A stretch of DNA of 64,000 nt, taken from assembly GCF_022229005.1 (NCBI RefSeq), contig NZ_JAKKFD010000044.1, positions 124,001 through 188,000 of the forward strand, written 5' to 3'. The notes beneath the pieces are model-generated. The model saw nothing but the letters and a program-made list of their open reading frames with translations, did not search any database and was not told the DNA's origin. Position numbers and translations under genes: made by a program. Position 1 is the first letter of the stretch; every line of letters begins with the position of its first letter. The DNA comes from Micromonospora trifolii. GTDB lineage: Bacteria; Actinomycetota; Actinomycetes; Mycobacteriales; Micromonosporaceae. Shown in pieces: positions 31,956 to 39,446 of this stretch.

Positions 31956-32028
31956 CAGGGGCGGCAGGACTCGAACCTGCGACCTTCGGTTTTGGAGACC
32001 GGTGCTCTACCAGTTGAGCTACGCCCCT
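31956..32028 (-). tRNA. tRNA-Trp(CCA)
   Basis: Acceptor AGGGGCG/CGCCCCT, anticodon loop CTCCAAA, T-loop TTCGAGT, G73 as in Trp, no CCA. It is the first tRNA in the direction of transcription and has a fully canonical body, so it may be the original chromosomal gene beside which the array grew. Confidence 0.93.
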
Positions 32029-32051
32029 ATGAAGTTGTTCCAGTAACGAGA

Positions 32052-32084
32052 AAGCCGCCCTATCCCTGTCGGGGTGGGCGGCTT
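32052..32084 (-). terminator. Intrinsic terminator upstream of the array
   Basis: AAGCCGCCC and GGGCGGCTT form a nine-base stem with an inner CCC/GGG. On the minus strand it is followed by TCTCGTT. It ends transcription of the small gene at 32102 before the tRNA-Trp gene. Confidence 0.75.
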
Positions 32085-32101
32085 CGCAGCTTGCGCTGGC
32101 G

Positions 32102-32233
32102 CTATTCGCGCCGCCACCCCGACTTCCAGTTCAACTCACTCGCGCACAGATCTTGGGCTCGCCCAATCGGGAGCAGCACGACACCGCCGCGCGGCATGAA
32201 CCGCGTGGTTTCGGTGTAGGCGTACTGCGACAC
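32102..32233 (-). CDS. Small 43-residue protein
   Basis: A GTG at 32233 has AAGGAG six bases upstream and opens a 43-codon frame (VSQYAYTETTRFMPRGGVVL to the end ELNWKSGWRRE). An ATG at 32326 is in frame but has no good site. The strong ribosome-binding site and the terminator right after the stop suggest a real gene. No family is recognised. Confidence 0.55.
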   Translation of the reverse strand: MSQYAYTETTRFMPRGGVVLLPIGRAQDLCASELNWKSGWRRE

Positions 32234-32359
32234 GGGGAACTCCTTGGGTTGGTCGGAACGGCCTTGCTCATTCAAGGTAGGCGTTGTGCCGTTCGGATGG
32301 CAACGGATATTCCGAGCCACCTTCATGTGACTCGCCGCCAGCCATAGCGGGTGTTCGGG

Positions 32360-32587
32360 TCACTCCTGGGGCGCGATCAGCCGGTCGTCTGTGGCGTCGT
32401 GGACCGTGATTGCCTCCACCGGGCACGAGTCGGCGGCGTCGAGGATGACCTCGGCCGGGGCGACGACGTGGGCCAGCGGCGCGGACAGGCCGTCGACCAG
32501 GCGGAAGTGCTCGGGCGCGGTACCGGCGCAGATGCTCGTGCCGATGCAGCGACGCGTGTCCACCCCGATCCGCCAGGCGGTGCTCAC
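32360..32587 (-). CDS. [3Fe-4S]-type ferredoxin partner of P450
   Basis: A 75-residue protein from a GTG at 32587 that overlaps the P450 stop codon (GTGA). The cluster ligands are visible as CIGTSICAGTAPEHF and a later SCPVEAI, which lacks the fourth cysteine of the first motif as in single-cluster [3Fe-4S] ferredoxins of actinomycete P450s. It passes electrons from a ferredoxin reductase encoded elsewhere to the P450. Confidence 0.92.
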   Translation of the reverse strand: MSTAWRIGVDTRRCIGTSICAGTAPEHFRLVDGLSAPLAHVVAPAEVILDAADSCPVEAITVHDATDDRLIAPQE

Positions 32588-33813
32588 CAGGCGACCGGCA
32601 TGCCGAGCAGGCCCCGCACCAGCATGCCCCGCTTCCACTGCAGATCGGCTTCGGGTACGGCGAGCCGCAATCCGGGCAGACGGGTCACGAGGGTGGCGAC
32701 GGCGACCTGCAACTCCATGCGGGCCAGCTGCGCGCCGACGCAGTGGTGGACGCCGTGCCCGAAGCCCAGGTGCGGGTTCTGCTCGCGGTCGAGATCCAGC
32801 CGGTCCGGGTCGGCGAAGACGGTACCGTCCCGGTTCGCCGATGACAGTGAGCCGAGAACCGGCTCACCTGCCCGGATCAGCACGCCGCCGACCTCGACGT
32901 CCTCCTTGGCGTAGCGGGCGAAGGAGGAGCCGACGCCGAGCGGCACGTAGCGCAACAGTTCCTCGATCGCGGCCGGCACCAGCGACAGGTCGGCTTGCAG
33001 CCGCGCGAGCTGGTCGGGGTTGTGCAGTAGGACGTAGATGAAGTTGGGGATCTGGGTCACAGTGGTCTCGTGGCCGGCCGCGAGCAGCCCTCCGGCCAGC
33101 TCCACCAGCTCGGTTTCGCTGAGTCGATCCTGATTCTCGTCGCGGGCCCGCACCAACGCGCCGAGCAGGTCGTCGATCCCCGGCTCGCGGCGGCGCTCGG
33201 CGACCAGATCACCGATGTAGCCCCAGAGATTGTTCAGGTACTCCTGGACCGTTTCCACGGGTAGAGAGGTGGTCGAGACGATCGCCTCGGACCAGATGTG
33301 GAAGCGGTCACGGTCGGCGTACGGGACCCCGAGCAGTTCGCAGATCACCTGGATGGGCAGCGGCGTGGCGACGTGCTCCACCAGGTCGGCCGGAGGACCG
33401 AGCTCGACCATGTTGTCGACAAGTGCGTTGGCGATCTCCTGGGTCCGGGGTCGCAGCGCCTCTACCCGACGTGCCGTGAACGCCTTCGCCACCAGCCGGC
33501 GCAGCCGAGTGTGATCGGGCGGGTCCAGGGTCAGCATGCCGCTGTACTGCTGGCGCGGGGTGAGTCTGGGCTCGTCGCGCTGAACGGCGGGGGCGCGGCC
33601 GAACCGCACGTCGCCGAGGACGGTACGGACGTCTTCGTAGCGGGTGGCGAGCCACGCCTCCTCGCCGTAGGGGAGTTTGACCCGGGTCATCGGTTCGTTC
33701 TCGCGCAGCTCGCCGTAGGTCGGATCGACGACGAGGCGGTCGGGCACGCTGAACGGGTACGGCCGCGCGGGCGGGACGGTTCGGCTCTCGGTGGTCTGCG
33801 CGCTCTCCGTCAT
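32584..33813 (-). CDS. Cytochrome P450
   Basis: A 409-residue soluble bacterial P450. The I-helix oxygen-binding motif is LLAAGHETTVTQIP (about 240), the K-helix ExxR is in AIEELLRY, and the haem loop is FGHGVHHCVGAQLARME with the axial Cys at about 355. The overall pattern (DPPDHTRLRRLVAKAFTARR) is that of CYP105/CYP107-type actinomycete enzymes. It is translationally coupled to the ferredoxin. Substrates of this class include macrolides, terpenoids and xenobiotics; none can be inferred here. No biosynthetic genes are adjacent. Confidence 0.95.
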   Translation of the reverse strand: MTESAQTTESRTVPPARPYPFSVPDRLVVDPTYGELRENEPMTRVKLPYGEEAWLATRYEDVRTVLGDVRFGRAPAVQRDEPRLTPRQQYSGMLTLDPPDHTRLRRLVAKAFTARRVEALRPRTQEIANALVDNMVELGPPADLVEHVATPLPIQVICELLGVPYADRDRFHIWSEAIVSTTSLPVETVQEYLNNLWGYIGDLVAERRREPGIDDLLGALVRARDENQDRLSETELVELAGGLLAAGHETTVTQIPNFIYVLLHNPDQLARLQADLSLVPAAIEELLRYVPLGVGSSFARYAKEDVEVGGVLIRAGEPVLGSLSSANRDGTVFADPDRLDLDREQNPHLGFGHGVHHCVGAQLARMELQVAVATLVTRLPGLRLAVPEADLQWKRGMLVRGLLGMPVAW

Positions 33814-34000
33814 CCGGATTCCCTTCGTCGAGGGGGCGTGATCCTCAGGGCGGCACCACGTTCGTGGCGGTGCCGGATTGCCAGCGTCCAGGGCTTGCGA
33901 ACAGCACGCATTGACGCTCAGTAATCTTACGACATCGGATCGTAGCGGGAGACGTCGATGATCGCCATGGAGGCGGGTCCGCGTCCGTAGGCGACGGCGG

Positions 34001-34498
34001 TCAGGAAGTGCAGAACGATGCCGGCTCGGTCAGGCCGAGGTCCTTGCAGTCCCATCCGGTGCCCTGGTCCTGGAATCGCCAGCCCGTGCCGGTCGTGTAG
34101 TGGAACAGGTAGATGACGCCGCTGGCGTCCGGACGCCGCACGTCGGCCGCCGCCCACGTCTCGACGCACTCCACGGCCCTGGAATCGAACGACCAGCCCG
34201 CCGGCAGCTCGACCAGGGTCCCGAGGGTCCGCGTCGACGGGCAGGTGGGATTCTGGGGTCCGTCACTGGTGCGGGTGGATGCGGGTGGCGTCGGAGGGTC
34301 GGGCCGGTGGCGGGTGGCGAGGGCGACCGTACCGCCGATGGCGAACATGACCGCCACCGCCGCGGCACCGGTGGTGACCGCTCTCTGTCGTTGCACCTGC
34401 CGGGATCTGCGCAGGGCGCGCTCGTACATGTCGGTGGTGCCGCCGTGCTCGCTCAGATCGGACATGGCCTGACGCAGCGGCCCGAGGTCGTCGGTCAT
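34001..34498 (-). CDS. Single-span membrane protein coupled to a SigE-type sigma factor
   Basis: A 165-residue protein from the ATG at 34498, overlapping the sigma gene stop by one base. Residues 1-45 are cytoplasmic and charged, residues 46-64 a membrane span (AAAVAVMFAIGGTVALATRH), then a Pro/Thr linker and an outside domain of about 80 residues with four cysteines. That domain (LVELPAGWSFDSRAVECVET to DCKDLGLTEPASFCTS) is a paralogue of the lipoprotein encoded at 35144. Topology and coupling suggest an anti-sigma factor or sensor, although no zinc ZAS motif is present. Confidence 0.78.
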   Translation of the reverse strand: MTDDLGPLRQAMSDLSEHGGTTDMYERALRRSRQVQRQRAVTTGAAAVAVMFAIGGTVALATRHRPDPPTPPASTRTSDGPQNPTCPSTRTLGTLVELPAGWSFDSRAVECVETWAAADVRRPDASGVIYLFHYTTGTGWRFQDQGTGWDCKDLGLTEPASFCTS

Positions 34499-35019
34499 CA
34501 GGCCTCCTCCATCACGGCCGAGAGCAGCTCGGGCGCTATCTCCCGCATGCGCGCCAGTGCCTTGCTGGTCTGGCTCTTGATTGTGCCGACCGAGCACTGC
34601 AACAGTTCCGCGGCCTCGGCCTCGCTGCGGTCCTCGAAGAACCGCACCACCAGCACGGCCCGTTGCCGCTGGGTGAGTTGGGCGAGGGCCTGGTACAGGG
34701 CGAGCTTGAGATCGGTACGGCGAGCGTGGTCACTGCCGGGCTGGACCACGTCGGCCATTTCCCCTGGCAGGGACTCGGCTACCCGGCGGCGCCGCCGCCA
34801 CCAGCTCACATGCTGGTGGTACATGGCGGTGCGGGTGTACGCCTCGAAGTGTCCGGGATCATTGAGCCGGCGCCGGCCCCGATGGGTGCGGGCCAGCGCA
34901 TCCTGCACCAGGTCCTCGGCGAGGTGCCGGTCGCCGGTCAGCAGGAACGCCGTCCGCAGCAACGCCGACGAGCGGGTCCGTACGAACTCACAGAAAAGAT
35001 CGTCTATGGAGTCCGCCAT
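34498..35019 (-). CDS. ECF sigma factor, SigE-type
   Basis: A 173-residue protein from the ATG at 35019 (the frame is open to 35097). Region 2 reads LLRTAFLLTGDRHLAEDLVQ and ends in HFEAYTRTAMYHQHVSWWRR. Region 4 is LALYQALAQLTQRQRAVLVV followed by LLQCSVGTIKSQTSKALARM. This is the actinobacterial SigE-like subgroup that usually has a one-span membrane partner directly downstream, as here. It probably switches on a cell-envelope response when the partner senses a signal through its extracytoplasmic domain. Confidence 0.93.
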   Translation of the reverse strand: MADSIDDLFCEFVRTRSSALLRTAFLLTGDRHLAEDLVQDALARTHRGRRRLNDPGHFEAYTRTAMYHQHVSWWRRRRRVAESLPGEMADVVQPGSDHARRTDLKLALYQALAQLTQRQRAVLVVRFFEDRSEAEAAELLQCSVGTIKSQTSKALARMREIAPELLSAVMEEA

Positions 35020-35082
35020 GCCCCGCTCGTCCCCCCACGTACCCCAAAGTCTTTCAGGCAGCGGCGGCGTCGATGCGGCCGG

Positions 35083-35124
35083 TTGACTGTGGCGCACACC
35101 TTAGCTGGTGTGCGTCACAGTCAA
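35083..35124 (-). terminator. Long inverted repeat between lipoprotein and sigma genes
   Basis: Eighteen-base arms at 35083-35100 and 35107-35124 pair with a single mismatch around a TTAGCT loop. It lies after the lipoprotein stop codon (35144) and before the sigma start, so it probably ends the lipoprotein transcript; an operator role is possible. Confidence 0.7.
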
Positions 35125-35143
35125 GCCGGCCGCGTCTCCCCGG

Positions 35144-35563
35144 TCAGGAGATGCAGAATGGCGCTGGTTCGGTGAGGCCGAGATCCTTGCAGTCATAACC
35201 GCTGCCATCGCCGTAGTACTTCCAGCCCGTACCGGTCACGTAGTGGAACAGATAGACGCCGTCACCGGCGGTCGGGCCCTGCGGATCGGCTCCCGCCCAG
35301 TCCTTGACGCACTGGACACCGCCGAACGTCCAGCCCTTCGGGAGCTCGACCAACGTCTGGAGGGTCGCCACCGAGGGGCAGTCGGCGACCCCGGCCGCAG
35401 GGGTGGCCCCAGCGGGCGACGCACTGGGGGTGCCAGTCGCCGCAGCAGCCGACGACGGAGCAGACGTGGTCGGGCCAGGACCGGATGGCGCACCGGAGTC
35501 GCAGGCGGACAGTCCAATAAGGACAGTCGCGAAGGGCAGCAGCAGAAGGTGGCGTGCAGACAT
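35144..35563 (-). CDS. Lipoprotein sharing a domain with the sigma-factor partner
   Basis: A 139-residue protein from the ATG at 35563. The signal ends in the lipobox LIGLSAC, so the mature protein is anchored outside the membrane by a lipidated Cys. A Ser/Ala/Thr/Pro linker (about 35 residues) precedes a domain LVELPKGWTFGGVQCVKDWA to DCKDLGLTEPAPFCIS that is clearly paralogous to the outside domain of the protein at 34001. The two may compete for the same ligand or interact in sigma-factor control; this is inference from shared sequence and proximity. Confidence 0.85.
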   Translation of the reverse strand: MSARHLLLLPFATVLIGLSACDSGAPSGPGPTTSAPSSAAAATGTPSASPAGATPAAGVADCPSVATLQTLVELPKGWTFGGVQCVKDWAGADPQGPTAGDGVYLFHYVTGTGWKYYGDGSGYDCKDLGLTEPAPFCIS

Positions 35564-35930
35564 TTCCGGACCCCTATGGATCGTGGCGATCATCGCTGAC
35601 ATCCGGGTACATGCGATCCATCGCCCGCAGGTTGCCGCCGACCGGAACTTTTTTCAAGATCTTTAGGCGACCCGACTCAGACGGTGTTCACCGCAGGTGA
35701 TGCCCGATGGCATCACACGCCCCGTCGGCCACGGCCAGCCGCGGTGATGAGCTTCGTGGTGCTCACCGCCGCGCTGCCGGCCCTCAACACGGCCAGCACA
35801 CCGCCGACGAGGCGCGCCGGCCGCCCCTGTCGCTGCCCGGCGGTTGGCACACCAGTGCCGTGGCGGTGGTCGTGAGCGTCGGCGGGGGCATCGGAGGTCG
35901 GGCTGGTGTCGCGCCCGTTCGCGGACGGAT
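35564..35930. other. Intergenic region, no gene supported
   Basis: This stretch has overlapping Arg/Ala/Gly-rich frames on both strands but none with a ribosome-binding site or family resemblance. It holds the promoter of the lipoprotein gene. No structured repeat was seen. Confidence 0.4.
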
Positions 35931-36104
35931 CTATGCAGGCTCGCGTACACCGCCGGCGTTGCCACCATCGTCCGGCATGGGTTCGGCCGGGGCTTCGGGC
36001 AGTTCGTCCGGCGCGCCCGGCAGAAGGTCGCCCGCGTCGTCGGGCACCGGTTCACGCGGGTCGATGGGCGGATACTGTTCGGGGTCGAGATCCGGTTCAG
36101 TCAT
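35931..36104 (-). CDS. Small acidic proline-rich protein
   Basis: A 57-residue frame from the ATG at 36104 (MTEPDLDPEQYPPIDPREPV) ends in GGNAGGVREPA. It is strongly acidic and Pro-rich, unlike the Arg-rich shadow frames around it, which favours a real but probably disordered protein. No clear ribosome-binding site and no recognised family. Confidence 0.4.
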   Translation of the reverse strand: MTEPDLDPEQYPPIDPREPVPDDAGDLLPGAPDELPEAPAEPMPDDGGNAGGVREPA

Positions 36105-36351
36105 CAGGCGAGTATCCGTCGTCTTGCGCACTGCCGCTCGCCGGGCCGGCACGGGAGCTGGGCGGCGAGCACGAGCCGGCCGCGGGGTAGTTACGGCAGC
36201 GACGGCCTGGTGGACGTTCTCTTCACGGCTGCGGCCAGGGCGGCGTCGATGAAGCGGACACGAGACCACTGCCGCTCACCTCAACAGGGTCGGCGGCGGA
36301 TCATGTGCTACGGTTGCCGTGTTGCAGTTTTGATTTCCGTAGACGTTTTCT

Positions 36352-36398
36352 AGCGCCTGATGGGGCATCTGAAACCCCTCCAGGCGCTTTTCGTTTTT
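36352..36398 (+). promoter_or_regulatory. Hairpin plus T-rich tail in the cspA leader
   Basis: AGCGCCTG (36352-36359) pairs with CAGGCGCT (36381-36388), with an inner GGGG/CCCC, followed by TTTCGTTTTT. It looks like an intrinsic terminator about 90 bases before cspA and could act as an attenuator in a long cold-shock leader or end an upstream transcript. The rest of 36105-36480 shows no gene. Confidence 0.65.
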
Positions 36399-36480
36399 CG
36401 TGTCGTTTCGACGCGGGTGATCAACGCGGCGGCGTAAGGGTCCGCACAGTGCGGTCTCTAACAGCCTGCGAGGAGCAGAC

Positions 36481-36684
36481 ATGACTACAGGTACCGTGAA
36501 GTGGTTCAACGCCGACAAGGGCTTCGGCTTCATCAGCCCGGACGACGGCGGCGCTGACGTCTTCGCCCACTTCTCCGCGATCTCGGCGAGCGGCTTCCGC
36601 AGCCTCGACGAGAACCAGAAGGTGGAGTTCGACGTCACCCAGGGCCAGAAGGGCCCGCAGGCGGAGAACATCCGCCCGCTCTGA
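36481..36684 (+). CDS. cspA: Cold-shock protein (CspA family)
   Basis: A 67-residue OB-fold protein. RNP1 is KGFGFISP (residues 14-21) and RNP2 is DVFAHFSAI (27-35), with the aromatic residues that stack on single-stranded nucleic acid. It starts MTTGTVKWFNADKGFGF. GCGAGGAG precedes the ATG. The protein is an RNA chaperone, usually abundant even without cold in actinomycetes. The long structured leader and the strong terminator that follows suggest a monocistronic, post-transcriptionally controlled gene. Confidence 0.96.
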   Translation: MTTGTVKWFNADKGFGFISPDDGGADVFAHFSAISASGFRSLDENQKVEFDVTQGQKGPQAENIRPL

Positions 36685-36698
36685 TCCACACTCTGCGA

Positions 36699-36730
36699 AC
36701 GGCGGCCCGACTGATTCAGCGGGCCGCCGT
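36699..36730 (+). terminator. Terminator after cspA
   Basis: ACGGCGGCCCG and CGGGCCGCCGT form an eleven-base stem with a ten-base loop, 15 bases after the stop codon, followed by TCGGCGTTTC. Confidence 0.85.
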
Positions 36731-36847
36731 TCGGCGTTTCATGCGCTCACCGCGCCATCTCAAAATCGTCTGATCGGCCATCTCGTGCAGCGAATGGACG
36801 CAGATGCGCATGGCTAGCCCTCCTCCACCGCTTGCCGGCATTCCACT

Positions 36848-37765
36848 GTGGAAGTCGAACGCGACCGGCCGGATACGATTTCCGCCGTGGCAGCAGTACC
36901 GGCACCGACAGGACCGTTCCGCTGGGACCTTGTCCCTTCGGCCCAGCTCGGCGCTCTCCTCGACGCTGCCCCCGAGCCCGATCTATGGTTCCTACCCGAG
37001 CTGCTCGAGTGTGCCGGCAAGGTCCTCGCCCGCAGCGCCGATGCGGACCTCTACTTCGTCGGCCGCTCCCCCGACAGCATCTTCGACCTGCTCAGCGGCG
37101 CGCTGGCCGCCACCACGTGGCGCGACCGCTGCCACCGACTTCCCCTGTCACTGTGGAGCGATCCGGATGCGCTGACCCCGGCGCAGGTCACCCAGTTCCG
37201 CAGCAACCTCAGCCACCTGGGAATCACCCCGCACGGGTTGGCCCACCGCCAGCGTCCGGTGGCATTCGTTGACCTCGTTCACGGCGGTCGCACCTACGAG
37301 AACCTGTTCTATCTGCTCCGACGCTGGATCAGCGAGGAGAGGGCCGCCTGGTCGGTGATCCGTACGAAGGTGCGGTTCATCGGCATCACTGCCCGAACGA
37401 AGACCAGCCCGAACACCTGGCGCTGGTACCAGGCCGCCCCATGGGCCACCCACCTTCCGCGTACCGCTCTGGTCGGCGTGTCCCTGCGCAGATGGCTGTG
37501 GGAGTACTTCGGCGACCACCAGCACAAGATCACACGCTCGTTCCCCGTCGTACGGTGGCTCGACCAGGACACGCACGTCCCGGCACGCGATCCCAAGGCG
37601 TTGGCCGCCCTCGCCGAGGCCGTGGCCCTCGTCGCCTACGGCCGCTCGGCCGAAGGGCGAACGGGGCTTGCCGCCGCGATAACCGGCGAACCCACCATGC
37701 GCCAGCCGTGGGTACGGTCGCTGGTAACCGAGCTACACCGGCCAATCAGCACCCGTCGGACCTGA
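36848..37765 (+). CDS. PRTase-like protein of unknown function
   Basis: A 305-residue protein from a GTG at 36848. The segments ECAGKVLARSADADLYFVGR (an S-x-D-x-D-like strand-loop) and RPVAFVDLVHGGRTYENLFY resemble the hood and PRPP-binding loop of phosphoribosyltransferase-fold proteins, where V-D-x-V-x-x-G-x-T is the core. No known nucleobase pocket is visible. PRTase-like proteins without a clear substrate occur in actinomycete stress and conflict operons; this one stands alone after cspA. Confidence 0.6.
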   Translation: MEVERDRPDTISAVAAVPAPTGPFRWDLVPSAQLGALLDAAPEPDLWFLPELLECAGKVLARSADADLYFVGRSPDSIFDLLSGALAATTWRDRCHRLPLSLWSDPDALTPAQVTQFRSNLSHLGITPHGLAHRQRPVAFVDLVHGGRTYENLFYLLRRWISEERAAWSVIRTKVRFIGITARTKTSPNTWRWYQAAPWATHLPRTALVGVSLRRWLWEYFGDHQHKITRSFPVVRWLDQDTHVPARDPKALAALAEAVALVAYGRSAEGRTGLAAAITGEPTMRQPWVRSLVTELHRPISTRRT

Positions 37766-37848
37766 CCACCCAAGTGAACGACGTGCGCCTACCCATCGTG
37801 ACTCGCCTACCGCAGGGATGGGGTTCGCGGACCAGGGCCCGTCATGGA

Positions 37849-38127
37849 TCACGCTGTGGAGGGGCGGGTCTGTACGGGAATCTTGGCGGGCCCATCGAGA
37901 GCACCGTCCAGACCGGCCCGGTTGTGCAGGAGGGGCAGGAAGAGTTCGTCGACGATCGACTGGATGCGTGCGGGCTTCAGAGGCTTGAGGTCCATGAGCA
38001 TGTCATGTCGCACACGTTCGAACGGCATGGCGAGCACGGCTGAGGGAATGCGCTCGAGGTCGATCTCGCCGCGGTCGTGGGCGCGTTGGTAGACGATCCG
38101 GATATCGGGGAGCTGCTGGGCATTCAT
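37849..38127 (-). pseudogene. TetR-family C-terminal fragment
   Basis: The 92-codon frame matches only the C-terminal ligand/dimer domain of TetR proteins (VYQRAHDRGEIDLERIPSAV, then LAMPFERVRHDMLMDLKPL and ARIQSIVDELFLPLL). The HTH is missing. The frame continues upstream of its ATG into an unrelated Ala-rich segment (FFAIAAAAAFSGLLADTGLT), which indicates a fusion scar near 38130-38235. Confidence 0.75.
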
Positions 38128-38225
38128 GATCCGGTCGCGGGCCTGCTTTGGAGTGAGGCCGGTGTCAGCCAGCAGCCCTGAGAATGCGGCGGCTGCGGCG
38201 ATGGCGAAGAAGCCGGCGAGGGCGC

Positions 38226-38474
38226 CAGTTCACACTGCTGAGTTTCGGAACGGGACCTGTGCTCGCAGCTCCTCACTCTGGCCTCAGGACTCTCCGCGTG
38301 GTCGGACGACCGACCGGCCCCGACGACATCGCCGGCACCGAAGGTCATCTTGCCAGCGCCAACTGCGCGGCCGACCGTACCCTCGTGCTGATCCGCCCCG
38401 ACGGCTATATCGCGCTGATCTCCGATGCCGGTGATGTCGGGGCGGTGTCGCACTATCTCCACGCATTTGGCTGA
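38226..38474 (+). pseudogene. FAD-dependent monooxygenase C-terminal fragment
   Basis: The readable part ends HLASANCAADRTLVLIRPDG YIALISDAG and HYLHAFG, which matches the thioredoxin-like C-terminal domain of phenol-hydroxylase-type FAD monooxygenases (LVRPDGYIA motif). The FAD and substrate domains are absent. With the TetR fragment it is probably what remains of a divergent regulator/enzyme pair after a deletion. Confidence 0.65.
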
Positions 38475-38559
38475 GCCGCAGGTCCGGGGACCCGGGAGGC
38501 GCCACAGTGACGCACCGCGGTCTCGGTCCGGGACCTCATCCTGGCGGTAGTGGCGGTGT

Positions 38560-39339
38560 TCACCGACTGCGGCGGGCCTCGACGATCCAAGCACGAGAGT
38601 CGAAGTACACGCCGCCGTCGGTGTGATGGGCGTCGAGGGTGGCGCGTAGCCGCGTGCGTGCCTGCTCGGCGGCCGCGGCGTCGAGATCGGCAAGCAGGTT
38701 CCTGGACTCCCACAGGCTGAGCACGGCATCGAAGGCGGTGGCGCTGTCCGGGCCGTAGTAGACGGGCTTGTTCACGTCCGTGAACCTGACGTCCGTGAAG
38801 CCGGCCGACGTCAGGATGTCTTCCGTGACGGTCGGGTCAGCCAGCGAGAACGGGTTCGGGCCGCGCGGTGTGGCGGATGCGGTGCCGAGGGCCTGGCCGA
38901 TCGCGTTGGCCCACTCATTGCGGTCGCGCTCTTGCCAGACCAGCAGCACCAAGCGCGCCCCTGGGCGCAGGGCGCGCCCGATATTGGTGAACGCGGCGAT
39001 CGGATCGGCGAAGAACATCGTTCCGAATCTGCTGATGCAGACGTCGTACCGCGTCGATCGAAAGCGGTGGACCTGGGCGTCGGCCTGCTCGAAAGTGATG
39101 TTGGCCAGTCCCTCGTCGTTGCTGAGCTGACGAGCCCGTTCGAGCATTGGCGCGGAGATATCAACGCCTACCGCGCTTCCGGCGGCGGCGGCACGGGCGG
39201 CCTCGCGCGTGGACTGGCCTGTGCCACAACCGATGTCGAGCACACGGTCGCGAGAGCCGACGTGGGCAGCGGCGCGGAAGAATTCGTTGTGCAGGCGCAA
39301 TTCTGCGTCGTAATCGAACAAAGCGGGCATCCTCGTCAC
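38560..39339 (-). CDS. Class I SAM-dependent methyltransferase
   Basis: A 259-residue protein from a GTG at 39339 (an ATG at 39330 would drop three residues). Motif I is VLDIGCGTGQSTREAA (about 32-47), the acidic residue after strand 2 is in AVGVDISAPMLERAR, and motif post-I is ITFEQADAQVHRF. The C-terminal half has the FADPIAAFTNIGRALRPGAR strand/helix. Unknown substrate; it belongs to the UbiE/SmtA-like superfamily. It stands alone. Confidence 0.9.
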   Translation of the reverse strand: MTRMPALFDYDAELRLHNEFFRAAAHVGSRDRVLDIGCGTGQSTREAARAAAAGSAVGVDISAPMLERARQLSNDEGLANITFEQADAQVHRFRSTRYDVCISRFGTMFFADPIAAFTNIGRALRPGARLVLLVWQERDRNEWANAIGQALGTASATPRGPNPFSLADPTVTEDILTSAGFTDVRFTDVNKPVYYGPDSATAFDAVLSLWESRNLLADLDAAAAEQARTRLRATLDAHHTDGGVYFDSRAWIVEARRSR

Positions 39340-39446
39340 CGGCCAAGTCTCGTCATCAAGTCACCTCGCGCCAGCAGCTGCCCAGGACTCCACCGAAGCT
39401 CGGCGTCCTGGGAGCCGTTGGCCCACCGTCGAAGGGCTGGACCCCC

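Larger units (their letters stand above)
27562..32028 (-). other. tRNA gene array with embedded HNH endonuclease genes
   Basis: In 4.47 kb there are 34 recognisable tRNA genes, one degenerate Phe-like gene and two 3'-half fragments, all on the minus strand, plus two HNH endonuclease genes. Spacing is often 2-15 bases. All 20 amino acids are represented if the Phe-like gene counts, and no anticodon is repeated except CAT (one initiator-like, one elongator-like). Eleven genes encode CCA and 24 do not. Fifteen anticodons start with C, which suits GC-rich codon use, but Ala (CGC only) and Ser (CGA and GCT only) are incompletely covered, so the set could not replace the host set alone. Gaps at 28223-28309, 30730-30865, 31020-31138, 31290-31434 and 31847-31955 may hold promoters or processing signals. 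Confidence 0.95.

Noticed and set aside
27562..32028. A CRISPR array or tandem repeat region suggested by the recurring TTCGAA-type motifs
   Set aside because: The recurring motif is the T-loop of tRNA genes; spacing and flanks fold as cloverleafs and there are no identical repeats or cas genes.
27562..32028. A prophage or integrated element carrying the tRNA array
   Set aside because: No integrase, portal, terminase, capsid or attachment-site pair is visible on either side. The HNH genes alone do not prove it.
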